A stretch of DNA of 64,000 bases, from NCBI RefSeq assembly GCF_003259155.1, contig NZ_QGMQ01000004.1:248001-312000 (forward strand). Direction: 5' to 3'. The stretch's first letter is position 1. Every line of letters starts with the position of its first letter. Below, piece by piece: positions 38,213-47,509 of this stretch. A model generated the notes under the pieces. It was not told where the DNA came from. It saw only the letters and a program-made list of their open reading frames with translations, and ran no database searches. Made by a program: the position numbers and the translations under genes. This DNA comes from Marinimicrobium alkaliphilum (GTDB taxonomy: Bacteria; Pseudomonadota; Gammaproteobacteria; Pseudomonadales; Cellvibrionaceae).

Positions 38213-38241
38213 TGTATAAGGCCTGAATCCCTTTCGGTCAA
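38213..38241 (-). promoter_or_regulatory. sigma-70 promoter of topA
   Basis: On the minus strand -35 TTGACC (38236-38241) and -10 TATACA (38213-38218) are separated by 17 nt, a near-consensus pair. Transcription would start near 38206, giving a leader of about 117 nt before topA. The promoter lies inside the 5' end of the over-long topA frame, supporting the later start. The rest of the 38090-38468 intergenic region holds no gene; a weak rightward pair TTGGAC (38379-38384) and TATAAA (38404-38409; 19-nt spacer) could serve the next gene. Confidence 0.7.
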
Positions 38242-38468
38242 GGGCTCCGTATGCGGCGTTCGCGAGCCGCAAGGTTGCAGTCTGGGCGTTGGCCCTGTCA
38301 AGCGGGACGTGCTACCGGCGCGTCATCATAGAACATAAGCGCCTGTTTTTGCAGTAAAAAAGGCAATTCCGGTAAAGTTTGGACAGCGCAGGCCGATTTA
38401 TTGTATAAATCGGGTGATACCCCGGCCTAGCGGCGCCCTGGCGCCTAACCTGACAATAAGCAGCGCCT

Positions 38469-39233
38469 ATGCTTCTACTCGCCATTCTTTTCGTCACCAT
38501 CATTGGTGCCCTGGCGCTGGTTAACTACGTGGATCAGCGCCACGCCCGGGTCCGCGCTATACGTGCACGGCTGACCCGTTTGCGCTATGAGGTCGAGGAT
38601 CTCGAAGAAACCCTTGAGTGCCTGGAAAACATCCTGCCTGAGCGTCAGGTCGCCTGGCACGTCAACCAGGAAATTCTGCGTCTGCTGAATACGATGCTGA
38701 ACCAGGAACCCGGCAACACCTCACCGATCCAAACCAGTATCGAGAAGGCGGAGGAGCGCGCGCAGCGTTTGGCGGACGGACGCCGCAAGCCCCGCGTGGG
38801 TTACGCTCGCAACAGTGACGCCAAGATCGCCCAAGCCCAACACTACCTGAACAAGGCGGCCACGGTAATACGCCGGCGCCAATCCCGCGACGAACTGGAT
38901 CTCGAGCAACAGGAAACCTTCTTGCGTGAATTGACTTGGGCAAGCCTGATGGTGAGTGTTGCCTCTTTTGTCAATCAGGGCAACAAGGCGGTTCGCCGCA
39001 ATGACTCCATGTCTGCACACGCTTTCTTTAAAAAGGCCCAGGGAATGCTGATAGGCTCACCCCACCCCAACCCGGAACGAATGCGGCTGATTCGCGAGCT
39101 GGGAGAATTGATGTCAGGTCGCCGAACCACGATCAGTGAGGATTTGTTGCCCCAGGACGACCCGCAACCGTCGAGCTCGGCTACCGGTGTCGAGGCTGAG
39201 CCCGAGGACCCGGCTCTGGCCGAGTCCCCGTAA
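38469..39233 (+). CDS. membrane-anchored coiled-coil protein, unknown
   Basis: A 254-residue protein with one N-terminal TM helix (LLAILFVTIIGALALVNYV), a basic juxtamembrane run, a coiled-coil stretch (LRYEVEDLEETLECLENIL) and a helical domain (about 120-215; QEILRLLNTMLNQ, WASLMVSVASFVNQGNKAVRR). The Pro/Ser-rich acidic C-terminus is probably disordered. No family recognised. The topology is likely N-in with a cytoplasmic domain. Its last 53 nt overlap the convergent gene at 39181-39714. Confidence 0.72.
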   Translation: MLLLAILFVTIIGALALVNYVDQRHARVRAIRARLTRLRYEVEDLEETLECLENILPERQVAWHVNQEILRLLNTMLNQEPGNTSPIQTSIEKAEERAQRLADGRRKPRVGYARNSDAKIAQAQHYLNKAATVIRRRQSRDELDLEQQETFLRELTWASLMVSVASFVNQGNKAVRRNDSMSAHAFFKKAQGMLIGSPHPNPERMRLIRELGELMSGRRTTISEDLLPQDDPQPSSSATGVEAEPEDPALAESP

Positions 39234-39714
39234 CAGTAGTCGCCAGCGCCTGAACCAGGGCTTGAACCTGCTCCAGCACCGGCTCGCCCCCGCGCTCATC
39301 CCAATACACACACCAACCCCGAGTGCCGGCACTGACGGCGCGGACACCGGCGGGTAAGTGCGGTAGGCAGCGGGCCAGCACCTCGGCCTCGGCCGTGGTC
39401 GCCCGCCCCTCTTTATGCCAACACCAGCACCCGAGAAAATGGCTCTCATGTTCGTAGGCGGCGCGGGTAAGCTGCCAGTAAGTCGCCGGTTGTATGCGGC
39501 CGGCGCGCTGACAATAGGCCGCGATTGGCCTGGGTGCCTCGGTGTCAGTGGGCAGGCGAGGCAAGGTCACCAGGGACACATTCAACCCCCGCTCGGCGGC
39601 CTGCAGACGCATCAACTCCTGGCGCCGCTGGCCTTTATTCGGTTTGACTGACAAAATCGGTCCTACCAACGCTGCCAAAACCAGTCCAAACAGGACTATA
39701 ATCCAAACATCCAT
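39181..39714 (-). CDS. single-TM hypothetical protein
   Basis: A 177-residue protein starting MDVWIIVLFGLVLAALVGPI, one TM helix followed by a soluble domain with several Trp and Cys (SHFLGCWCWHKEGR, TRGWCVYWDERGG). No family recognised. The end extends 53 nt into the opposite gene at 38469-39233, in a low-complexity Pro/Arg tail (GTRPEPGPRAQPRHR), so the last residues of one or both proteins may be dispensable. The start is ATG 39714; the longer frame to 39753 adds an unlikely MCKCNGRNHW. Confidence 0.6.
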   Translation of the reverse strand: MDVWIIVLFGLVLAALVGPILSVKPNKGQRRQELMRLQAAERGLNVSLVTLPRLPTDTEAPRPIAAYCQRAGRIQPATYWQLTRAAYEHESHFLGCWCWHKEGRATTAEAEVLARCLPHLPAGVRAVSAGTRGWCVYWDERGGEPVLEQVQALVQALATTVTGTRPEPGPRAQPRHR

Positions 39715-39770
39715 CGACTGACTCCAATGGTTACGACCGTTGCATTTGCACACTTTACAGGGAGCACACT

Positions 39771-40220
39771 ATGACCTATAAACACCTGATTGTAGGCCTT
39801 GATCTGTCCGAGGAATCGCCCCAGGTACTAGAGCGCGCAACCGCACTGGCTACCGCCTGCAATGCCAAACTGAGCCTGGCCCACGTGATCGAGCCACTGA
39901 CGTTTGCCTACGGCGGCGACATGCCCGTGGACCTCTCTGAAGTTCAAGAGCAGCTGCAACTGAAAGCCGAACAGGAATTGCAGCGCCTGAGCCACAAAAT
40001 TGACTACCGCATCGAGGCTGAACACGTGCTCGTAGGGCAGCCAGCCACGGAACTGCACCATCTGGCAGGCCAGATCGGTGCCGACTTGATTGTCGTTGGC
40101 AGTCACGGACGCAAGGGGTTTGCCCTGTTGCTCGGCTCAACGTCCAACTCCGTTCTGCACGGTGCGGGCTGTGATGTTCTGGCCGTGCGAGTGAACGAAC
40201 CGGACACCCGCGAAACCTGA
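39771..40220 (+). CDS. universal stress protein, UspA family
   Basis: A 149-residue single Usp domain. It begins YKHLIVGLDLSEES and ends with the ATP-binding loop VVGSHGRKGFALLLGSTSNSVL (about 110-130, Gly-x2-Gly-x9-Gly-Ser type), so an ATP-binding UspFG/UspA-like protein is plausible. A GGGAG ribosome site lies 7 nt before ATG. It lies divergent to the gene at 39181-39714 and convergent to uup. Confidence 0.93.
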   Translation: MTYKHLIVGLDLSEESPQVLERATALATACNAKLSLAHVIEPLTFAYGGDMPVDLSEVQEQLQLKAEQELQRLSHKIDYRIEAEHVLVGQPATELHHLAGQIGADLIVVGSHGRKGFALLLGSTSNSVLHGAGCDVLAVRVNEPDTRET

Positions 40221-40236
40221 GTCTACGACTTCATTT

Positions 40237-42135
40237 TCAACCGTCCTGCTGCATATCTTCCAATTCCGCCCAGCGCTCAAAGCATTGCTCGAGCGCTGCT
40301 TCAACTTCTGCCAGGGTACTCATGTGGCGCTCCACATCGGCTGCGGCACGCTGATAAAAGTCCGGGGCGCCTGCTTCGCTCTGGAGCGCTTCCAGACGCT
40401 GCTCAAGCGCTTCGATTTGCGCCGGTAACTGATCGAATTCGCGCTGCAGCTTGTAACTGAGTTTCTTGCCTTTCGGTTTTACCGGGGCCGCTTTCGCCTG
40501 ATTCTGAGCGCCTGCTGGCGCCGTCGGTTCCGGCTCGCTATCATCGGTCCAGCGCCCGCCTTGGCGAATCCAGTCCTCGTAACCCCCAACGTATTCACGC
40601 ACTTGCCCCCGGCCCTCGAAGGCGATCGTGCTGGTAACGATGTTGTCGAGAAAGGCACGATCGTGACTCACCAACAGCACAGTACCGTCGTATTCGGTCA
40701 GAATATCTTCAAGCAGCTCCAACGTTTCCACATCCAGGTCGTTGGTGGGCTCATCCATCACCAGCAAGTTAGCGGGCTTGCTGAAGAGTTTTGCCAACAG
40801 CACCCGGTTGCGCTCCCCCCCGGACAGTACACGCAACGGCGTGCGTGCACGCTCACCGGTAAACAGGAAGTCGCTCAGGTAAGAGATGACATGTCGGGAC
40901 TTGCCATTGAGCTCAATAAACTCTCGCCCTTCGGCAATATTGTCGACCGCGTTTTTATCGAGATCGAGTTGGTCGCGCAGTTGATCAAAATAGGCCACCG
41001 ACAGGTTGGTCCCCCGACGCACGTGCCCGGTTTGAGGCTCCAGTTCGCCCAAAATCAGTTTTAGCAGTGTACTCTTGCCCGCCCCGTTGGCACCCACCAG
41101 GCCGATACGGTCACCGCGCACAACCACACCACTAAAACCGCTCACAACCGGCTTTGTGCCCCAGCGATAGCTCACGTCTTCAAGCTCTGCAACCAGCTTA
41201 CCCGACAGCTCGCCACTGGCCACGGCAAAGTTTGCATTGCCCTGCTGCTCTCGACGTTCGGCGCGGGTATTGCGCATGGCTTTGAGCGCGCGCACCCGGC
41301 CTTCATTGCGGGTGCGCCTGGCCTTAATGCCCTGGCGAATCCAGACCTCTTCTTGCGCCAGTTTCTTATCAAAGAGCGCATTGTGGCGAGCCTCTTCCTC
41401 CAGAGCCCGCTCGCGGTAGTCCAGGTAGCTGCGGTAGTCTCCGCGCCAGGTGCGCAGATGGCCTCGGTCAAGCTCGGCAATGTGGGTCGCCAGAGATTGC
41501 AGTAATGCCCGGTCGTGGGTAATGAAAATCAACGCCCCATTAAAGTTCAGCAGCTGCTTTTCCAGCCATTCGATCGCGGCAATGTCCAGATGGTTGGTCG
41601 GCTCATCCAGCAGCAACACGTCGGGCTCCACCACCAGCGCCCGAGCCAGTGCCACGCGCCGGCGCCAACCGCCGGAAAGAGAGCCCATAAGCGCATCGGC
41701 CGGCAACTGCAGGCGCGACAGGACGCTCTCTACCCGCTGTTGCAACTGCCACCCATCCACAGCCTCAATGCGTTGTTGCAAGCGCGCCATCTCCGTCATA
41801 TCGCTGTCCTCGGCATTGGCAATCAGATGGTGGTAGGCGGCAATCAGCTCGCCTACACCCTCCAGACCGCCGGCAACGACATCGTAGACACTGCGCTCGT
41901 CCGCATCAGGCAAATCCTGCTCCAGGCGCGCGATGCGGACCCCGGGATCGACCGTTCGGCTGCCCTGGTCCAGTTCAACGTCGCCGGCCAGTACCTTGAG
42001 CAAGGTGGACTTACCTGCACCGTTGCGCCCGATCAGGCATAAACGTTGGCCTTTTTCGACGTTGAGCTCGACCCCGTCCAGGAGTACTTGCAAGCCGTAG
42101 CTCAGATGTGCTTTTTCCAGTTTAATCAGTGACAT
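40237..42135 (-). CDS. uup: ABC-F ATPase, Uup family
   Basis: A soluble ribosome-associated ABC-F ATPase with two nucleotide-binding domains, 632 residues (E. coli Uup 635). Walker A GRNGAGKSTLLKVLAGD and GANGAGKSTLLKLILGE, signatures LSGGWRRRVALARAL and LSGGERNRVLLAKL, Walker B LLLDEPTNHLD and LVMDEPTNDLD are seen. The C-terminal region (about 540-630) is coiled coil, as in Uup. The start MSLIKLEKAHLSYG is at 42135; the longer frame to 42243 has no family similarity. Confidence 0.94.
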   Translation of the reverse strand: MSLIKLEKAHLSYGLQVLLDGVELNVEKGQRLCLIGRNGAGKSTLLKVLAGDVELDQGSRTVDPGVRIARLEQDLPDADERSVYDVVAGGLEGVGELIAAYHHLIANAEDSDMTEMARLQQRIEAVDGWQLQQRVESVLSRLQLPADALMGSLSGGWRRRVALARALVVEPDVLLLDEPTNHLDIAAIEWLEKQLLNFNGALIFITHDRALLQSLATHIAELDRGHLRTWRGDYRSYLDYRERALEEEARHNALFDKKLAQEEVWIRQGIKARRTRNEGRVRALKAMRNTRAERREQQGNANFAVASGELSGKLVAELEDVSYRWGTKPVVSGFSGVVVRGDRIGLVGANGAGKSTLLKLILGELEPQTGHVRRGTNLSVAYFDQLRDQLDLDKNAVDNIAEGREFIELNGKSRHVISYLSDFLFTGERARTPLRVLSGGERNRVLLAKLFSKPANLLVMDEPTNDLDVETLELLEDILTEYDGTVLLVSHDRAFLDNIVTSTIAFEGRGQVREYVGGYEDWIRQGGRWTDDSEPEPTAPAGAQNQAKAAPVKPKGKKLSYKLQREFDQLPAQIEALEQRLEALQSEAGAPDFYQRAAADVERHMSTLAEVEAALEQCFERWAELEDMQQDG

Positions 42136-42324
42136 AGGGTACTTTAGTAACAAATTGGTTAATGTGTGTAAAAAGCTGGCGTGGCTTTCGGTGGCCTGAT
42201 ATGCTCTATACAGATGTCGGTTGTGCGTGCGCGCCGGCATCATACCCTGTTTGCAAGGTGTCTCCCAGTCACCCGCGAGAGCTGTCGCTGTCCTAAAAGG
42301 CTTTAAATAAAAGCGAGGAGTGTT

Positions 42325-44307
42325 ATGCGCGCCCTGTCCGCGTTGCTGTTTTCAACCCTGCTGGCCACCGCCCTGGCGGCAGTGCCTCACAAGAGTTACG
42401 CACAACCCCCTGCGACCCAGCCTACTGACGCAGAGGCCGAGCTTCGCGCGCAACAACGGAACCACTACAACGAAGCCCGAATCGCCCTCGAGCGTCGGCA
42501 GCTGCAACGCTACCGGGAGCACCTCGACCAACTGGGCGATTACCCCTTGCGCCCCTACCTCGAATACACCGAGCTGACGCGCCGCTTGGGGCGACTGCCC
42601 AAAAACGATATCAGTGCTTTTCTCGAAGCCTACCCCAACAGTCTGCTCGCCGAACGCCTGCATCAACAGTGGTTGCGCACGCTGGGAGAAAAACAGCAAT
42701 GGGCGGATTATCTGTATTTCTGGAATGACAGCATCAGCAATACCGATCTGAACTGCTACCACCTGGAAGCCCGCCACCGCGAAGGCGACGGCCAGGCCCT
42801 GGCGCAAGCCGCACCTCTCTGGCTCGTGGGCCACTCCCAACCCGATGCCTGTGATGGCCTGTTCAGCCTGTGGCTTGAGAGCGATCAGTTCACTCCTGAG
42901 TTGGCCTGGGAGCGCCACCGCCTGGCGCTGGAAGCACGCAACGGCAGCCTCGCCGGTTATATCAACCGCCTGATGCCTGAGTCCTGGCAGGCGCAAGCGG
43001 CACTGCTGCGCGACGTCGATCGCCAGCCTGAGCTGCTGCGCCAACAAGTGCGTTTTGCCGCACAAACGCCGCAGATGCAGGACATCATCCTGCACGGTCT
43101 GCACCGCTTGGCCGTGCGCGACGCCAAGACAGCCCTGACCCTCTGGCGCCGCTATGATGCGCAGCAATTGTTCGATGATCAGCGCCGACTTGCCCTCCAG
43201 CAGGAAATCGCCGCCCGATTGCTGCGCCAGGGCGAACAGGACGCGGTCGAGTCTCTGCTCGCCGAAGTGCCACAACTGAACAGCGAGACACTGATCGAGC
43301 GCCTGCTTCGCGATCAGCTCCGTCAACAGGACTGGAGCGCGGTCACGCGCCTGATTGCCCAGTTGCCGGAAGAGGCGCAAGCGTCACACCGCTGGCGCTA
43401 CTGGCAGGCGCGCGCCCATGAGAACCTCGATCACAGCCTGACCGAGGGCGCCGCCTCAGCGCGCTCGATTTACGCCGAGCTGGCCAATACCCGCAGCTTT
43501 TACGGCTTTATGGCCGCCGATATCCTGGGGATCGAGTATCGTTTGATCGACCGTCCGGTACAGGCCCACCCGGGGGTGGTACGCAGCCTCGAGCTACACC
43601 CGGCGATCCGGCGCGCGCGCGAACTGTACATCGTCGGCGAGATCACCGATGCCAATCGCGAGTGGTTTCACGCCCTGGGACAAATGAATACCCAAGCCAT
43701 TCTGGCCGCCGGCCGCCTGGCGGAACAGTGGGGCTGGCACCGCAAGAGTATTCACGCCATGATCCAGGCCCGCAGCTGGGACGATTTACAACTGCGCTTC
43801 CCGCTCGCCTATCAGGAACAGGTCACTCAGGCCGCCGCCGATACGGCAATCAACCCGTACTTCCTGTACGCCATTGCCCGGCAGGAGAGCGCCTTTATGC
43901 CTGATGCCCGGTCCCCGGCTGGCGCTCTGGGCCTCATGCAGCTGATGCCCTCAACCGCGCGCTATACCGCACGCCGGGCGGGCATTCCCTATCACAATCA
44001 GCACGACCTGCTCAGTCCGGATCGCAATATCCAGCTCGGCAGCCGCTACCTGAACCAGTTGCTGGAAGAGTTCGATGGCAACCGTATCCTGGCCGCCGCG
44101 GCCTATAACGCCGGCCCCACCCGTGTGCGCCGCTGGCTGCGTGAGAGCAGCCAACCCCTGCCCTACGACGTATGGATAGAAACCATTCCCTTTCAGGAAA
44201 CCCGCGGTTATGTTCAAAACGTGCTAACATTTTCAGTAATTTATGGCTATCGCATGGGCGAAAGCCTGCCACTGGTGACACTCAAGGAAGCCAGCAACCC
44301 GCTTTAA
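42325..44307 (+). CDS. slt: soluble lytic murein transglycosylase Slt
   Basis: Periplasmic lytic transglycosylase that cleaves MurNAc-GlcNAc bonds with anhydro-MurNAc formation. The 660-residue protein (E. coli Slt70 645) has a signal peptide (LSALLFSTLLATALAAVPHKSYA), a long alpha-superhelical U/L region, and a C-terminal SLT domain with ARQESAFMPDARSPAGALGL (catalytic Glu), MQLMPSTARYTA and AAAAYNAGPTRVRRWL. The start is ATG 42325 with GAGGAG upstream. Its placement next to uup matches pseudomonads. Confidence 0.95.
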   Translation: MRALSALLFSTLLATALAAVPHKSYAQPPATQPTDAEAELRAQQRNHYNEARIALERRQLQRYREHLDQLGDYPLRPYLEYTELTRRLGRLPKNDISAFLEAYPNSLLAERLHQQWLRTLGEKQQWADYLYFWNDSISNTDLNCYHLEARHREGDGQALAQAAPLWLVGHSQPDACDGLFSLWLESDQFTPELAWERHRLALEARNGSLAGYINRLMPESWQAQAALLRDVDRQPELLRQQVRFAAQTPQMQDIILHGLHRLAVRDAKTALTLWRRYDAQQLFDDQRRLALQQEIAARLLRQGEQDAVESLLAEVPQLNSETLIERLLRDQLRQQDWSAVTRLIAQLPEEAQASHRWRYWQARAHENLDHSLTEGAASARSIYAELANTRSFYGFMAADILGIEYRLIDRPVQAHPGVVRSLELHPAIRRARELYIVGEITDANREWFHALGQMNTQAILAAGRLAEQWGWHRKSIHAMIQARSWDDLQLRFPLAYQEQVTQAAADTAINPYFLYAIARQESAFMPDARSPAGALGLMQLMPSTARYTARRAGIPYHNQHDLLSPDRNIQLGSRYLNQLLEEFDGNRILAAAAYNAGPTRVRRWLRESSQPLPYDVWIETIPFQETRGYVQNVLTFSVIYGYRMGESLPLVTLKEASNPL

Positions 44308-44356
44308 GGTCAACGCCGCGTAAGGGCGAGCAGGAATTTCAGGCTTACAGGATGCT

Positions 44357-45592
44357 ATGAACGAACAATTGCCGCTGCTGGCGCGCCAACCGATTTTTAA
44401 CCGTTCCATGGAAGTTGTGGCCTACGAATTGCTGTGGCGCGCCACCGGCACTCAGCGCCAAGCCGATGCCCAGCGCGACGGCGATATGGCCAGCTCGCAG
44501 GTTATTCTGAATGCCTTCACCGAGCTCTCGTTCAACGATCTGATCGGCACGCGCAAGGCCTACGTCAACTTTACCCGTTCGCTATTGCTTGCACCGCCAC
44601 TGATCAACAAGGATCGCCTGGTCATTGAAGTTCTGGAAAACCAGGTCGTCGATCAAGCCATGCTTGATGCCCTCGCACAGCTTCGCAGGCAAGGCTATAC
44701 CATTGCGCTGGATGACTTCGTCCTCTCGCCGGAAACCCAGCCGCTGCTCGAATTGGCCGACGTCGTCAAACTCGACGTTCTGGCTCTGAGCCGACCTCAG
44801 CTTGAAGAGCATATTGAGCGTTTGCGCCCCTACCCGCTCAAGCTGCTTGCGGAGAAAGTTGAGGACCACGAGCAATTGGCGTACTGCCTGGACGCGGGGT
44901 TTGATCTTTTCCAGGGCTTCTTCCTGGCTAAGCCCAAAATCATCAAGGGCCGACGACTCACCGAAAGTAAGCAGGCAGTGATCGAGCTGCTCACCACCCT
45001 GCACAACCCGGAAGTTGACATTGGCGAGGCTGAACGCTGTATTGCCCGCGATCCCATCCTGAGCTACAAGCTTTTGCGTCTGGTCAATTCCGCCGCCTTT
45101 GCCCTGCCCCGCAAGATCGAATCGCTGCGCCAGGCCATTACCCTGTTGGGGCTGGACATCATCAAGAACTGGGTCAATCTGCTCGCCATGTCCAAGCTCG
45201 GGAACAAGCCCAATGAGCTGTATATCGCCGCACTGACCCGCGCGCGCATGTGTGAGGTGATCGCCACCACCAGCAGCGGCAGACCGCGCCAAGACAACTT
45301 TTTTACCGTGGGCCTGCTGTCAACGCTGGATGCGTTTATGGACATGCCGCTCGAGGAGTTGGTGGCCAGTCTGTCACTGAGCGAAGGACTGAGTCAGGCG
45401 CTGCTCGCACACGAGGGTGAAGAGGGTGAGGTGTTATCGCTGGTGCTGCGCTATGAGCAGGCCAACTGGGATGATATTGATTGGGCATTTTTGCGCAAAC
45501 GCCGGATAACGCCAGAGCTTTTGACCCAGGTTTACCTGGAATCATTGCACTGGGTCGGCGATGTGATGTCGGACTTTTCGGCCCGCACCTGA
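44357..45592 (+). CDS. EAL-HDOD signalling protein (YuxH type)
   Basis: A 411-residue cytoplasmic protein with an N-terminal EAL-like domain (about 1-200) and a C-terminal HDOD domain (about 205-400; ARDPILSYKLLRLVNSAAFA, ITLLGLDIIKNWVNL). The EAL domain is degenerate: YELLWR in place of EAL, ALDDFVLS where catalytic enzymes have DDFG, LDVLALS and AEKVED, so c-di-GMP hydrolysis is unlikely and a regulatory role is more probable. It follows slt by 49 nt. Confidence 0.9.
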   Translation: MNEQLPLLARQPIFNRSMEVVAYELLWRATGTQRQADAQRDGDMASSQVILNAFTELSFNDLIGTRKAYVNFTRSLLLAPPLINKDRLVIEVLENQVVDQAMLDALAQLRRQGYTIALDDFVLSPETQPLLELADVVKLDVLALSRPQLEEHIERLRPYPLKLLAEKVEDHEQLAYCLDAGFDLFQGFFLAKPKIIKGRRLTESKQAVIELLTTLHNPEVDIGEAERCIARDPILSYKLLRLVNSAAFALPRKIESLRQAITLLGLDIIKNWVNLLAMSKLGNKPNELYIAALTRARMCEVIATTSSGRPRQDNFFTVGLLSTLDAFMDMPLEELVASLSLSEGLSQALLAHEGEEGEVLSLVLRYEQANWDDIDWAFLRKRRITPELLTQVYLESLHWVGDVMSDFSART

Positions 45593-45593
45593 T

Positions 45594-45848
45594 TTACGCC
45601 TGGGCGTCGAGCCACTCGGCCAATTGCAACGCATCGAAGGGCCACCCCAATTCGATACCAGAGGGGGCCGCGACGACAGGAATACGCACACCGTAGGTCT
45701 CAATCAGCTGATCGCTGTCCTCGCCCTCGGCAATATCCACTTCCCGCAACTGCCAGCCACGGGCATCAAGCGCGGGCCAAAGAAGCACCTTGGCGGACTC
45801 GCACAAGTGACAGGCTTGAGTGGTGTAGAGGGTATAGGTCTGAGACAT
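45594..45848 (-). CDS. glutaredoxin-like protein, DUF836 type
   Basis: An 84-residue thioredoxin-fold protein with a CHLC motif near the N-terminus (TTQACHLCESAKVLL) and the cis-Pro in RIPVVAA. DUF836/glutaredoxin-2-like family. It is probably a thiol-disulfide protein of unknown partner. It ends 2 nt from the HDOD gene, convergent. Confidence 0.88.
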   Translation of the reverse strand: MSQTYTLYTTQACHLCESAKVLLWPALDARGWQLREVDIAEGEDSDQLIETYGVRIPVVAAPSGIELGWPFDALQLAEWLDAQA

Positions 45849-45903
45849 GGTGGTGAATACCGGTAACGCGGGGTCTAAACCCTAGCGCCACCGGAGCTCA
45901 GAA

Positions 45904-46458
45904 TCAAGCCTCGTCGTCTTGCGCGAGGAAGTCCTGGAGGAATTTCAGGCGCAGATCCTCAATACCCTCAATCACCCGTTCGTACGTATTGTCGATATCT
46001 GCCTGAATCTCGGGGTTGAGCATACTGAGCGCTTCAAGCTTGGCAGCAGCCTCGGCAAAACCTTGTTCGAACCCCTTGAGGCCCGCCTCCAGGCGTGCTT
46101 CAAGCTGCTCTGGAGTGGCGCCATCGGCAGCATCCATTTGCAGGCGTCGCTCGATAAAGCCCAGAATATTGTTGGCCACCTTTTCGGCCGTCAGCGGCTC
46201 AAACTGTTTGAAAGCCGCCATCGCCTCGTCGTTCATGCCGCGTCCGGCAATACGCTCATAGGCCTTGGCCAGGGTCTGATCGACCACGCTCAGCGCCTCC
46301 TGACGCTGAACACTCATACTCTGTGAGCCGCGATCAAAGCTGACCTCGGTGGTATTTACCTGTGTAACACTGCGGCTTTGCACCACGCCGGCTGGGCCAC
46401 CTTGCGGGCGGGCGTTGTCAGGTAAGTTTGGCTGCGTGGGCAGGCTGGGAAGCTTCAT
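45904..46458 (-). CDS. DUF5610-like protein
   Basis: A 184-residue soluble protein. The first 50 residues are Pro/Gln/Ser-rich and probably disordered; the rest is helical (LSVVDQTLAKAYERIA, LEARLEAGLKGFEQGFAEAAAKLEAL, DIDNTYERVIEGIEDLRLKF). The GFEQGFAEA...L pattern with an EQLEARL lead fits what I remember as DUF5610; function unknown. The start is ATG 46458 behind AGGGGG (7 nt); an upstream ATG (46479) has no ribosome site. It lies 90 nt from the FHA gene in the same orientation. Confidence 0.68.
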   Translation of the reverse strand: MKLPSLPTQPNLPDNARPQGGPAGVVQSRSVTQVNTTEVSFDRGSQSMSVQRQEALSVVDQTLAKAYERIAGRGMNDEAMAAFKQFEPLTAEKVANNILGFIERRLQMDAADGATPEQLEARLEAGLKGFEQGFAEAAAKLEALSMLNPEIQADIDNTYERVIEGIEDLRLKFLQDFLAQDDEA

Positions 46459-46548
46459 CGCGATACCCCCTGCGCTCAATGGCGCGTGAGAACGAATTTA
46501 CGCCTTTTCAGGCACTTGTTCCGTTTATCGGCCGCTTTTGCTCAAACT

Positions 46549-47406
46549 TTAGCCATGCAGCACGAAAAAAACCAGCATCGCTGCCACTAGCGCGCTTACC
46601 CCCAGCGCTGCCCCCCACCAATGTCGACTGCCCGAACGCGCCGCACTCGTCGCGGCCACGCTGGACGGCGCACGCACCGATTCAGGCTCGGCTTGAGGTG
46701 CCCGGGGTGCGCGCTGTGCCGTCCGGTTGCGCGTCGTGCGGGCACCGCTACCCGTCATATCCCGGCCCCTGGGCCGTACCGTGGTTTTATCCAGCTCTTC
46801 AGAGGGGCCCAAAACACCGAAGGACAGGGTATCAAAACGCAACTCGTCGCCGCGCCGAACCCGGGCCTCAGTGACCCGCTTACCGTTGACAAACGTGCCA
46901 TTGGAGGAATCCAGGTCCTTGACATAAAGCAGACCTTTGATCAGCCGCAACTCGGCGTGACGGCGCGACAAGTGAGCGGCCCCAAGGGTAATATCACACT
47001 CCCGGGCACGCCCCACCAATGTGGTCGCGGCAAGTGGGAACACCCGGTGCGCCAACGCCGTGTGGTTGGCTTTGAGCGACCAACTGCTGACGGCGCCAAC
47101 ACGGCCGCGGGTGTGTTCCTGTTTCGGATCGATGACTTGTAACTCACGATCGAGCAAGGTGATGGTATCGCCGAGCACGAGCGCGTGCTCGCCAATCACG
47201 GCTTTACCGTTAACGGCAACCGCAACGTCAGGCTCCCGGTTGACCAATGTCAGCCGATCACCGCTGACGCGAACTTCCAGTTGTTGCTCGGCAACCCGCC
47301 GATCATCGATGATTAAATCATTGCTCGCCAGACGGCCGATCGTAACCCCCGGCTCGACGAGCCAAACCGCACTGTGTTTATTATCTTTTGAGCGGATTTT
47401 CAGCAT
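46549..47406 (-). CDS. dual-FHA protein with C-terminal membrane anchor
   Basis: A 285-residue protein with two FHA-like domains and a tail anchor. FHA1 (about 1-95) keeps the start of the motif (VTIGRLASNDLIID) but lacks the SxxH step, so it may not bind phosphothreonine. FHA2 (about 125-200) is canonical: LVGRARECDITL, HLSRRHAELRL, SSNGTFVNGKRV. An Arg/Pro/Ala-rich linker leads to a single TM helix (WGAALGVSALVAAMLVFFVL) ending in LHG. The FHA domains would face the cytoplasm. No Ser/Thr kinase gene is nearby. Confidence 0.9.
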   Translation of the reverse strand: MLKIRSKDNKHSAVWLVEPGVTIGRLASNDLIIDDRRVAEQQLEVRVSGDRLTLVNREPDVAVAVNGKAVIGEHALVLGDTITLLDRELQVIDPKQEHTRGRVGAVSSWSLKANHTALAHRVFPLAATTLVGRARECDITLGAAHLSRRHAELRLIKGLLYVKDLDSSNGTFVNGKRVTEARVRRGDELRFDTLSFGVLGPSEELDKTTVRPRGRDMTGSGARTTRNRTAQRAPRAPQAEPESVRAPSSVAATSAARSGSRHWWGAALGVSALVAAMLVFFVLHG

Positions 47407-47509
47407 GATGAACTTCCCTTGGCGTTCGTTGCAAAGCGCGATAATGCAATATTTTCGGCGTCCAGTTCAACTCTATCTTCCAAACTGTGACGCACATCAC
47501 GCACCAACC

